From Plantibacter sp. Leaf314 (lineage in GTDB: Bacteria; Actinomycetota; Actinomycetes; Actinomycetales; Microbacteriaceae), in assembly GCF_001423185.1 (NCBI RefSeq), contig NZ_LMOB01000001.1:1268875-1332874 (forward strand): a stretch of 64,000 nt of DNA. Direction: 5' to 3'. The position numbers and the translations under genes were made by a program. A model generated the notes under the pieces. It searched no databases and had not been told where the DNA came from. It was given only the letters and a program-made list of their open reading frames with translations. Of the stretch, positions 30,788 through 39,336 are shown in pieces. The first letter of the stretch is position 1. Every line of letters begins with the position of its first letter.

Positions 30788-32157
30788 AGGGCCCTCGACA
30801 TGACCTTGGCGAGATCGCCGAGGGCGCCCACCGTCATCACGTTCATGCCGGCCACGTCCTTGATGCTCGCTCGCGCGCCCCGTTCGACACGGATGCCGAA
30901 GACGTTGACGTCGGGGCCGAACAGTCGCTGGATACCCCGGTACTCCTGGGCCTCGAGCCGCGAACCGGCCACGATGATGACGACGCTCGGAGCGGGCAGC
31001 CGTTTCGTGGTCTCCCGGGCGAAGGTCCGCGGCGTCTCGAACGTCCCCTCGGCCAGTTGCAGGCGGCAGCTGTCGTCGAGGAAAGAGGTCACCGTGTGGG
31101 TCCGCAGGGCGAGCCGGTCGGTCACGACGCTGATCGGCACCTGGTCGAGGATCACCTGGGTCGCGATGGACGCGGTGAGGGACACCGCCAACTCGAACTC
31201 GTCCTCGTCGTCGGCGTAGTAGCGGGAGTCGGTCGTCATCACGATGGTGAGCTGCGACCGTCTCGTCTCCTCGAACTGCCGCACCATGAGCTGGCCCGTC
31301 TTCGCGGAGGACTTCCAGTGGATGTAGCGCCGGTCGTCGCCGGCGACGTAGCCGCGGAGCGCGTGGAAGGAAATGTCGTTGTTCGTGATCGTCTTGGTGA
31401 CGAGGCCCTCGAGGTCACGGATGAGTCCGGCGGCGGTCGGGTGCAGCCGCGTGGTCTCCGGGTGCACGAAGAGCTCGACCGGTTCCGTCCAGCGGACCTC
31501 TCGGCGGAGGAGCCCGAGCTGGTCACCGCGGACGGAGACGGCGGGGCCGGCCGGGATCACGGCACGCCGGTTCGTGGGGACGGCGAAGAGCTCCTCGTGC
31601 TCGCCGTCCTTCGGGATCGCCGGGATCGCGAACTCGGCGAGCCCGTAGCCGACTGGGACCTCGAGGCGGGTCGGTGTCGTCGCGCGGCCGCCGGGGTTGG
31701 CGATGAGGACCTGCCCGATGGCGCGTTCGCCGACGGTGACCCGGCTGGGGTTCAGGTGGATGGAGATGCGGAACGTCGACCGGCCGAACAGGTAGGCGAC
31801 GGAGGCGAGGATCGCGGCGAGGGGCACGAACCCGAGGAACACGAGCTCCGCCCACCCGAGGATGAAGCCGGCGACGGTCGCGACGACCCCGATGCCGAGG
31901 ACCACCCAGCCGAGACCGCTGACGACGTCGAGCACGGGTTTCGCGGCGTCCCAGGCGACCTTCGCCCACGGGCCGACGACGGCGCCCACCCCGTCGACGA
32001 TGCGACGGATCGGGTTCGGCCCGGCCGCGGGCGCGGCGTCCCCCGACTGCCCGGCACCGTCCAGTGAGCCCTCGACCGGCGCGCCGACCGCCGCCGCCCG
32101 GACCGCGTCGGGTCCGTCCGGCGCGGGGGTGGCGCGCTGCTCGAGGGTCTCGCTCAT
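30784..32157 (-). CDS. DUF58 family membrane protein
   Basis: 457 residues. An Ala/Pro-rich N-terminus is followed by two close membrane segments (about residues 80-125), then a domain with the family signature GYVAGDDRRYIHWKSSAKTG and a von Willebrand A-like fold (LTIVMTTDSRYY). DUF58 proteins typically work with MoxR ATPases, as here: the start overlaps the MoxR stop (ATGA) and the end overlaps the transglutaminase-fold gene. Probable role is as adaptor of the MoxR machine at the membrane. Confidence 0.88.
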   Translation of the reverse strand: MSETLEQRATPAPDGPDAVRAAAVGAPVEGSLDGAGQSGDAAPAAGPNPIRRIVDGVGAVVGPWAKVAWDAAKPVLDVVSGLGWVVLGIGVVATVAGFILGWAELVFLGFVPLAAILASVAYLFGRSTFRISIHLNPSRVTVGERAIGQVLIANPGGRATTPTRLEVPVGYGLAEFAIPAIPKDGEHEELFAVPTNRRAVIPAGPAVSVRGDQLGLLRREVRWTEPVELFVHPETTRLHPTAAGLIRDLEGLVTKTITNNDISFHALRGYVAGDDRRYIHWKSSAKTGQLMVRQFEETRRSQLTIVMTTDSRYYADDEDEFELAVSLTASIATQVILDQVPISVVTDRLALRTHTVTSFLDDSCRLQLAEGTFETPRTFARETTKRLPAPSVVIIVAGSRLEAQEYRGIQRLFGPDVNVFGIRVERGARASIKDVAGMNVMTVGALGDLAKVMSRAL

Positions 32158-33122
32158 GCTGCGCGGTAGGCCGGCGGAGCGATGCTGACGAGGACCCGGG
32201 AGACGATGTCCTGGGCCGTCACGCCGGCGAAGTCGGACTCGGGGTCGACGATGATGCGGTGTGCGAGGACGGCCTGGGCGAGGTCGTTGACGTCGTCCGG
32301 GGTCACGTAGGTGCGGCCCTGGGAGATCGCCCAGGTCTTCACCGCACGCACGAGCGCCAACGCGCCGCGCATGCTGACGCCGAGCGCGACGTCCTGGTCG
32401 TCACGCGTGGCGGCGACGACGTCGGCGACGTACTCGAGGATGCTGCCGTCGACGTGCACCTCCGTCGCGAGCTGCGCCATGGTGATGACCGCGCTGGAGG
32501 CGATGATCGGCTGGACCTTCGTCGCCCGGGCCCGGTTGGACGCGTCGAGGAGGAGGTTCACCGAGGTCTGGCGGTCGGGGTAGCCGAGCGTCGTCTTGAT
32601 GAGGAAGCGGTCGAGCTGCGCCTCGGGGAGCTTGTAGGTACCGGCCTGCTCGATCGGGTTCTGCGTCGCGATCACCATGAAGGGCTTGCCGGCGTCATAG
32701 CTCGTCCCGTCGATCGTGACGATGCCCTCCTCCATGACCTCGAGGAGCGCCGACTGCGTCTTCGGCGAGGCGCGGTTGATCTCGTCGGCGAGCACGATCG
32801 AGGCGAAGATCGGTCCCTTGTGGAACTCGAAGATCCCCTTGCCCTGGTCGTAGATCGTCACCCCGGTGACGTCGGAGGGCAGGAGGTCCGGCGTGAACTG
32901 GATGCGGGAGCTCGTGCCGTCGAGGGTGTTCGCGAGCGCCTTCGCGAGCACCGTCTTGCCCGTGCCCGGGTAGTCCTCGAGGAGCACGTGGCCCTCGGAG
33001 AGCATCGCCGTGACGACCAGCTTGATGACGTGCTCCTTGCCGAGGATGGCCTGCTCGACGTTGCCGACGAGCTTGCCGAACGCGTCGGCGAACCAGGTGG
33101 CTTGTTCCTGCGTGACAGTCAT
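32154..33122 (-). CDS. MoxR family AAA+ ATPase
   Basis: 322 residues from ATG 33122. Walker A is GTGKT (residues 53-57), Walker B LADEINR (about 111-117), and sensor-1 region VIATQNPIEQAGTYKLPEAQLDRF is complete. MoxR ATPases remodel or insert cofactors into partner proteins with von Willebrand A domains, usually the DUF58 neighbour. A longer open frame upstream overlaps the Fn3 gene and lacks family features. It corresponds to the aaa-atp gene of PFNA-type clusters. Confidence 0.92.
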   Translation of the reverse strand: MTVTQEQATWFADAFGKLVGNVEQAILGKEHVIKLVVTAMLSEGHVLLEDYPGTGKTVLAKALANTLDGTSSRIQFTPDLLPSDVTGVTIYDQGKGIFEFHKGPIFASIVLADEINRASPKTQSALLEVMEEGIVTIDGTSYDAGKPFMVIATQNPIEQAGTYKLPEAQLDRFLIKTTLGYPDRQTSVNLLLDASNRARATKVQPIIASSAVITMAQLATEVHVDGSILEYVADVVAATRDDQDVALGVSMRGALALVRAVKTWAISQGRTYVTPDDVNDLAQAVLAHRIIVDPESDFAGVTAQDIVSRVLVSIAPPAYRAA

Positions 33123-33168
33123 AGGGGTGGGCTGCTTTCGGGTGTCAGGGGTGGTGGCGACGAGTCGG

Positions 33169-36100
33169 TCACCAGTCGGTGCCGTTGGTCTTTGCCAGGT
33201 CGTAGTACTTGCCGTCCGAGAGGCGGGTGAACCGGACGAACAGCGAGAAGTCCGTCTTGCCGTAGTGACGGGTGAACTGGGCGCTCCCGCTTGCTCCGGC
33301 GTCGACACTGGCGAGGGTGCTCACCACAGAGCCGTTCTCGTAGAGATCGAGTCGATAGGAGCCCGCCGGGAGGTCACTCCAATTGATGACCACGGGGTAA
33401 CAGCCCACGCGTCCGTCGCTGACGCAGCGGATGGGACCTGGACCCTTGCTGATGTTGCCCTGAGGGTCTGGCGGTGGCGGGTCCTTGACCGTGACCTCAG
33501 CCGGGCCGCCCTCGGGACCGGTCCCACCAGGACCGGTTGCGGAGACGTAGAGCTGATACGTGCCCGCGGCAACGCCGTCCTGCGATGCACTCGTGCCCCC
33601 GGTAGACCCCTGGTACACGACGCTGGACCCCTTGACGAGACGCCAGGCGTAGGAGTCGATCTTGCCACCGGTGTCGGCCGGTGCGGACCAGCGCATGGAC
33701 AGCTTGGCGGGAGCGTCGCCGGACGAGCTGAGCGACACGTTCTGCGGCGCGCTCGGGACGCCGTAAGCGGTTGCGGAGATCTCATTCGAGCCCGCGCTCG
33801 GACCGACGGCGTTCTCCGCGTAGGCGGTGAACGTGTAGTTCTGGCCGTTCGTCACGTCGAAGGTGCAATCGTTGCCGGGGGCGCACTGCTTCTCGCCGCC
33901 GCCGCTCCATTTGACCGCGTGGTACTCGATCGGTGAACCGTTGCTCGCCGGCGAACCGCCGACGACGACCGTGATCTTGCCGCTCTTCGCACTCTTCAGA
34001 CTGAGCGAAGGAGGATCGGGCACGTCCTTCACGACCACGGTGATGCGTCCCTGGACCCGTCGGTTCGGGTCGTTCGTCGCATCCTGGATCGTGTAGATCA
34101 CGCTCACCGTGCCGCTCTTGGACGAACCGGGGGTGACCGTCACCGTGCCGCCGGATATGGTGGCCGTCGCCCCGCCGGCCGGGGCGCTCTCCACGGTGGC
34201 GTCGAGCACCTTGAGCGGGGTGTCGGGGAACGGGTTGTAGTCGTTCGCGATCACGTTGACCGGCTCGGCCTTGTTCTTGCGGCCCTCCTCGACGCGGTCG
34301 TCGATGGCCCGCGGCAGCGGTCGCGTCGACGACACGACCTGCACCTGCACCGAACCGGGGATCGAGTACTCCTTGTACGTCACCGTGAAGTTCAGCGTCG
34401 CGGAGGTCCCCGGTTGCGTGCCCTGCGGCGCCGAGACGGACAGTTGCGAGCCGGACAGGGTGGCCTGGATGCCCGCCGACGTCCCGGTGAGGCCCTGATA
34501 GGACAGCGCAGCGAGGATCTTGGGGTTGGGGTGGTCGCTCGAGGCACGCAGGTCGACGACGATCGCCGGCTCGCCGGCCTCGACGGGGATCGTCACCGGG
34601 GTGAACGTCGGGGGCACGTCCTCGAGGTCGGGATCGCCGACGGTGATCGGCAGGGTGAGCAGCTTGCTCTCGCGGCCGTCGGTCGCCTCGAAGCTCACCG
34701 ACGCCGGACCGCGGTAGTCCTTGGCCGGGGTGAACGTGATCGTCGCGTCGTCGACGTAGCTCGAGGTGCCGTTGCCGCGGAAGTTCACGACGCTGCCTTC
34801 GGAGGCGATCGTCACCGGTTTGCCGGACGGCGCCTCGGCGATGTCCGACAGCTTCCAGGTGCGCGTCTCGTTGACCTTCACGATCTGCTCCGGCAGCGGG
34901 CTCTTCATCCGCGGTGGCTCACCGTCGGTGGCCGCCGGCACGATGATGAACGCGGCACCGCTCAGCTGGGTCACCGGATCCGTCAGCCGGTAGGCGATCG
35001 CCTGCCGACGGTCGGTGAGCGTGACGCGGATCGTGTCGCCGTCGCGGACCTCGCCGGAGGCGGCGTTCGCGCCCTCGAGGCTCGGCTGCAGGTCGCCGAC
35101 GACACCGCCGGGGTTCTGCGCACCGTCGAGCACGTCGACGTCGATCGTCGACTTGCCCACGATGTCGGAATCTTCGAGCACGTGGTCGTCGGCCTCGGGG
35201 TACTGCGGCTTCGCGTCCTTCGTCACCTTGACCTGGATGTAGGCGCTGTCGATCCCGCCCTTGCCGTTGGTGATCTGGTAGCGGACGGTGAAGAACGCCT
35301 CCTCCTCCGGCACCTCGATGACGACGCGGCTCTTGCTGACCTCGGCGGTCAGGCCGTCGTCGACCGACAGCAGCTTCGGCTCGAGTTTGAGCTTGTACCC
35401 GTTCGGGTCGGAGTCGTTCCCGAGCACCGGGACCGAGGCGACCTTGCCCGGCAACACCTCGACGTAGTCGTCGACGGCGTTCGGCTGCCCGTCGACCTCC
35501 GGCCGGCCGATCACGCCGATCTTGATCGTGCCGACGGCGACCGCACCGTAGGTGTCCTTCACGCGGTACTGGAAGGTGTCCGTGCCGGAGGAGTCGGGTG
35601 CCGCCTCGTAGACGAACCAGGTGCTCCCCTGCTCGATGACCCGGCCGAGGAGCGGCGCGGACGCGATGTCGTCGACGACGACGGAGTCGCCGTTCGGGTC
35701 GAGGCCGTCGAGCGGGACGTCGACACGGACCGTCGCGCCGGCGAACACGCGCGAGGTGAGCAACTGCGGGACGGGCGGCTGGTTGTTCTTCTTGTCCTCA
35801 CCGACCACGTTGAACGTGACCGTGGCGGTGTCGGCCTCGCCGAACGTGTCGTAGACGCGGTAGGTGGTCGTGTAGGTGCCGGGCTCGCTCGGGGCCTGGA
35901 AGCGGACCTCGTCGTCGTCGACGAACGCGAGTCCTGCGGTCGGCGGGTCGACGAGGGTGCGGTCGACGAGCATGACGGCGGCGTCCGGGTGGTAGTCGTT
36001 CTCGAGGACCGCGACATTGGCGATGTCGCCGGCGCGGACGACGATCGCGTCGTCGGTGGCGACCGGCGCCTGATGTTTCGGCAACGGCGGCACGGGCACG

Positions 36101-38460
36101 ACGGTCACGGCCGCCGTCGCCGTGGACGTACCGTCGGAGACCACGTAGGTGAATTGGAGCTGCCGCTCGATCGGCGCCGAGGACGAGACCCGGATGACCG
36201 CGCTGTCGAGGACTTCGACGGACAGCGAACCCGACTCGTCAGGCACGGAGACGGACTGCACGGCGAGGACCTGCCCACCCGGTGACTCGTCATTGGCGAG
36301 GACCGGGATCGTGATCGTCTCGTTCGGGCGGAGGTAGCCCTCGTCCTTCACCGCGACGGGTGGCCGCACATCGGTCGGCTTCTCAAGGACGTCCACGCGG
36401 ATGAGCCCGATGCTCGACGCGATACCCGCGCCGAGCGTGTACTTGAGGTAGTAGGTGCCCGGCTCGTTCGAGGAGACGGTGACCGACTGCTTCTCGAGGC
36501 TCGGCGATGAGACGAGCCCGCCCTGCAGGGCGTCGACACCGATGAGGCCGAGCGGTGCGCCGCTCGGCGACTGGTCGTTCGCGAGCGGCAGGACCTGGGC
36601 GGACTCACCGACGAACGTCGACACGAAGTCCGGGGTACCGATCGGGCTCAAGGCACCGGCCGGCTGCACGTCGACCTTGAGCGTGCCCTCCGCCGAGGTC
36701 ACGCCGTCGGACACCACGAACTTGACGTCGCGCGGGCCCATCTCGGGCGAGGCATGGGTGAACGTGACGAAGCCGTCCGGCGTGAACCGCACGAGGTCGC
36801 TGGATGCGGGCGACGCCGACTGGAGGAAGATGTCGTCGCCGTCGGGGTCGCGCCAGTCGGCGAGCACGTTGTAGGTGACCGTCTGCCCGGCCTCGACCGA
36901 GACCGCCGCCTCTCGATGGGACGTCGGCGGCTCGTTGACCTCCGGCGGCTTGATGGCGAGGCTCACGACGGCATCCGCCACACCACCAGGACGGCCGTCG
37001 TTCACGGAGTAGCGGAACGACGTCGTTCCGGCCACGAAGCCCTCGGCCGGGGTGAACTGGAGCGCCCGGCCGCCGTCGATGAATTCGAGCTTGCCCGTCT
37101 CCGCGGAGACGTCGCTCGTGTTCTGGATCGTGAGGACGTCGCCGTCCGCGTCGGAGTCGTTGTCGAGGAGCGGCAGGACCGTCGCGCGGCCCGGACGGAC
37201 CCCGAACGCGTCGTCGCGGGCGATGGGCGGGCGGTTCTCCTCGGTGCGCTCGGCGAGGGTGTCCTCGAAGGACTGCTCGGACGCCTTCTCGTCGCCGTCC
37301 TCGCCGTCCTCCTCCTGCGGAGGCGTCACCTCGTCCCAGTTGTCGACGAGCCGCATGTTCGCCTGCACGAGCCAGGAGTTGCCGGTCTGGACGTTGTTGA
37401 GCGCGATCACCGAGCGGTTGACGCGGAAGACGAGCTGCTGCCCGATGGTCTCCGGGTTGATGTCCTCGATGACCGGCTTCTTGTCGGCACACTCGGCGGC
37501 GTAGCGGCTGGACGAGGCCCAAGCGCCGTGCATGCAGCCGTCGAGGTTGACCGGCGCCGTGACCTCGTCCGCACTCGTCGCCGCGGTGAGGACGTCCGCG
37601 TCGAGCACCTCCGGGTCGCCGCCACCGAGCGGGATGCGGACCAGGGAGTCACCGGTCGCGACGACGGCGCTGTCGTCCGTCGCCGAGGGCTCCTGGATCT
37701 TGAGCGGATCACCCGGAAGCTCGACGACCGAGCCGTCCTGCTTCACGAGGTCGCCGGATTTCAGGTCGAGGATGACCGCCTGCTCACCGGCGGCGCTCAG
37801 CTGGTAGTCCTTGAGCTTCGGGAGCTTCGACTCGGTCTTCGTGCCGTCCGGCAGGATCCGGTAGAGGCGTCCCTTGGCGGGCGCCACCGCGAGGATGGTG
37901 CCCGTCGAGGTGACGACCGCCTGTCCCGCCTTGCCGATGGAGACGATCGGCTTCGTCTCGGTGGGGTCGAAGCGGAGCTCGCCGGCGGCGTCGACCGACC
38001 AGAGCTTGCCCGTCTCCCCCGCGACGACCGACAGGCGGTCGCCGCCGTAGTGCACCGTCGCGCCGGTGGGCAGCGAGACCCGCTGGATGAGGCTCGTGAA
38101 CGCCGGATCGATGCGCTCGAGCGAGGAGAGCGCCTTGTCCTGGAGGAAGACATCGTCGCCGTTCTGCAGGATGTCGGCGTTGTTCGACGCCGTCGAGACC
38201 GCGCCGTCGAGTTCGGAGATCTGGTCGTTGAGACGGCCGGCCAGGAGCGATTCGCCGTTCGTGACCCAGACGTCGCGGGACTCGAGGTCCACCTCCGTCA
38301 CCGGGAAGCCCTGGTGGATGAGGGCCGCGGTCACGGGGACGGCGACGAGGACCGACAGGGCCGTGATCGAGGCCGCGGTCTTGCGCTTGCGCAGCCAGCC
38401 GCTCCAGTTGCTCACGATCCCCCAGATGTGTTCGGTCAACGCGCGGTCGAGCGACCGCAC
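33169..38460 (-). CDS. Giant membrane-anchored Ig-like/fibronectin type III surface protein
   Basis: Up to 1763 residues. One membrane segment (about 30-50) precedes a beta-propeller-like region (about 60-330), an acidic linker (about 380-405) and a long series of cadherin-like Ig repeats. Their signatures include PPIARDDAFGV..LLDNDSDADGD, PVAVKDEGYLRPNETITIPVL, APVATDDAIVVRAGD and QPNAVDDYVEVLPGK. Fn3-type domains follow near the C-terminus (APQNVSLSSSGDAPAKLSMRW). It is probably surface-exposed and adhesive or envelope-binding. The start may instead be GTG 38415, which has GGGGGA upstream and fits the promoter at 38476-38503 better. First gene of the Fn3-MoxR-DUF58-TG operon. Confidence 0.85.
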   Translation of the reverse strand: MRSLDRALTEHIWGIVSNWSGWLRKRKTAASITALSVLVAVPVTAALIHQGFPVTEVDLESRDVWVTNGESLLAGRLNDQISELDGAVSTASNNADILQNGDDVFLQDKALSSLERIDPAFTSLIQRVSLPTGATVHYGGDRLSVVAGETGKLWSVDAAGELRFDPTETKPIVSIGKAGQAVVTSTGTILAVAPAKGRLYRILPDGTKTESKLPKLKDYQLSAAGEQAVILDLKSGDLVKQDGSVVELPGDPLKIQEPSATDDSAVVATGDSLVRIPLGGGDPEVLDADVLTAATSADEVTAPVNLDGCMHGAWASSSRYAAECADKKPVIEDINPETIGQQLVFRVNRSVIALNNVQTGNSWLVQANMRLVDNWDEVTPPQEEDGEDGDEKASEQSFEDTLAERTEENRPPIARDDAFGVRPGRATVLPLLDNDSDADGDVLTIQNTSDVSAETGKLEFIDGGRALQFTPAEGFVAGTTSFRYSVNDGRPGGVADAVVSLAIKPPEVNEPPTSHREAAVSVEAGQTVTYNVLADWRDPDGDDIFLQSASPASSDLVRFTPDGFVTFTHASPEMGPRDVKFVVSDGVTSAEGTLKVDVQPAGALSPIGTPDFVSTFVGESAQVLPLANDQSPSGAPLGLIGVDALQGGLVSSPSLEKQSVTVSSNEPGTYYLKYTLGAGIASSIGLIRVDVLEKPTDVRPPVAVKDEGYLRPNETITIPVLANDESPGGQVLAVQSVSVPDESGSLSVEVLDSAVIRVSSSAPIERQLQFTYVVSDGTSTATAAVTVVPVPPLPKHQAPVATDDAIVVRAGDIANVAVLENDYHPDAAVMLVDRTLVDPPTAGLAFVDDDEVRFQAPSEPGTYTTTYRVYDTFGEADTATVTFNVVGEDKKNNQPPVPQLLTSRVFAGATVRVDVPLDGLDPNGDSVVVDDIASAPLLGRVIEQGSTWFVYEAAPDSSGTDTFQYRVKDTYGAVAVGTIKIGVIGRPEVDGQPNAVDDYVEVLPGKVASVPVLGNDSDPNGYKLKLEPKLLSVDDGLTAEVSKSRVVIEVPEEEAFFTVRYQITNGKGGIDSAYIQVKVTKDAKPQYPEADDHVLEDSDIVGKSTIDVDVLDGAQNPGGVVGDLQPSLEGANAASGEVRDGDTIRVTLTDRRQAIAYRLTDPVTQLSGAAFIIVPAATDGEPPRMKSPLPEQIVKVNETRTWKLSDIAEAPSGKPVTIASEGSVVNFRGNGTSSYVDDATITFTPAKDYRGPASVSFEATDGRESKLLTLPITVGDPDLEDVPPTFTPVTIPVEAGEPAIVVDLRASSDHPNPKILAALSYQGLTGTSAGIQATLSGSQLSVSAPQGTQPGTSATLNFTVTYKEYSIPGSVQVQVVSSTRPLPRAIDDRVEEGRKNKAEPVNVIANDYNPFPDTPLKVLDATVESAPAGGATATISGGTVTVTPGSSKSGTVSVIYTIQDATNDPNRRVQGRITVVVKDVPDPPSLSLKSAKSGKITVVVGGSPASNGSPIEYHAVKWSGGGEKQCAPGNDCTFDVTNGQNYTFTAYAENAVGPSAGSNEISATAYGVPSAPQNVSLSSSGDAPAKLSMRWSAPADTGGKIDSYAWRLVKGSSVVYQGSTGGTSASQDGVAAGTYQLYVSATGPGGTGPEGGPAEVTVKDPPPPDPQGNISKGPGPIRCVSDGRVGCYPVVINWSDLPAGSYRLDLYENGSVVSTLASVDAGASGSAQFTRHYGKTDFSLFVRFTRLSDGKYYDLAKTNGTDW

Positions 38461-38475
38461 TGCAAACGCGGAGTC

Positions 38476-38503
38476 ACTCTAACAAACAAGTGAGGCGTGG
38501 AAA
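38476..38503 (-). promoter_or_regulatory. Candidate promoter of the Fn3-MoxR operon
   Basis: TTTCCA (38498-38503), 16-bp spacer, TAGAGT (38476-38481) on the minus strand in an AT-richer gap after the FHA-HTH gene. Transcription would start near 38469, nearly at GTG 38460, which argues for translation from GTG 38415. Confidence 0.45.
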
Positions 38504-38516
38504 ACGGTTGCGAGGG

Positions 38517-39266
38517 TCAACCCCGGGCCGGTTGTCCCTCGTCGACCGCCGCCTGCTCGGCGTGGTCGAGGAGCGGCAGGTCGCTGGCGTCCACGAGGCG
38601 GGTCGACACGGCGTACTCGACGAGCCGAGCGCGGCGTCCGGTCGCGAGTTTGCCGGGCCCGCCGCGCAGCCCCTGGACGCCGAACTTGTCCAGTTTGTCG
38701 CAGACGTTGTCGAGCTTGCGGTTGAACGTCGTCTGGCTCCAGCCGAGCCGGGCCGCCGCCGCCGCCGAGGCCGGGATCTCCCCACGCCCAGGTGACGCCT
38801 GCCGGAGGACGTCCTCGGCGAGCGCCACGATCAGCAGGCGCTGGCTGCTCGTGAGATGGATCGGTCCGACCGTCGTCGTGCCCGCCGTGGTCGTCGAGAG
38901 CTGCGACGGGCTGAAGTACTCGAGGTCCGAGGTGATCGTGAAGTCGTAGGTCGTCGTCCCGGCACTGAACAGCACCTGGAGTTCGGGGAAGACGATCGGG
39001 AGACGCGCACCGGGGGCGAGCCAGGCCTGCACGTTCCCGGTGGTGTCGGTCACCGTCGCGGAGAGGGTGTTGCCGATGTTCGTGAGCCACCAGAGCCCGG
39101 CGTCGAAGGTGATGCTGAGGAAGGTGCGGTGCAGGAACGGGTTCTCGTCGACGACGAGGTCGCCCTCCCGTCCGATGAGGAACGGCTGCCGTGCGTCGAC
39201 CTCGTACTGCTCGCCGCAGAACTCGACGCGTACCGCGGTCTTCCTCGTCGCCTCGTCCGTGGTCAT
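38517..39266 (-). CDS. FHA-like domain protein with C-terminal helix-turn-helix
   Basis: 249 residues from ATG 39266, with GGGGAG at good spacing. Residues 20-110 look like a forkhead-associated fold (FLIGREGDLVVDENPFLHRT), though the usual SxxH-N signature is altered. Residues 137-200 (LTSSQRLLIVALAEDVL..AAAARLGWSQTTFNRKLDNVC) look like a winged or simple helix-turn-helix. The combination suggests a phosphopeptide-responsive DNA-binding protein, analogous in logic to EmbR with PknH in mycobacteria. It follows the kinase gene by 70 bp. It is the best local candidate to bind the ATGGGGAG palindromes, which is inference. Confidence 0.7.
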   Translation of the reverse strand: MTTDEATRKTAVRVEFCGEQYEVDARQPFLIGREGDLVVDENPFLHRTFLSITFDAGLWWLTNIGNTLSATVTDTTGNVQAWLAPGARLPIVFPELQVLFSAGTTTYDFTITSDLEYFSPSQLSTTTAGTTTVGPIHLTSSQRLLIVALAEDVLRQASPGRGEIPASAAAAARLGWSQTTFNRKLDNVCDKLDKFGVQGLRGGPGKLATGRRARLVEYAVSTRLVDASDLPLLDHAEQAAVDEGQPARG

Positions 39267-39336
39267 CGTCTGCTCCCCTTGCTGTCCATGGTCGTCGTGT
39301 CCGTTCCCGCCGCGCTCGTCCGGCACCGTGTCGAGG

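Noticed and set aside
33123..33308. Longer MoxR reading from 33308
   Set aside because: It would overlap the end of the Ig/Fn3 gene and add 62 residues without family similarity; ATG 33122 gives the normal N-terminus.
36754..38493. Long plus-strand frames opposite the Ig/Fn3 gene, and similar ones opposite EF-G, EF-Tu and L3
   Set aside because: All are shadows of well-supported minus-strand genes with no ribosome-binding sites or family motifs.
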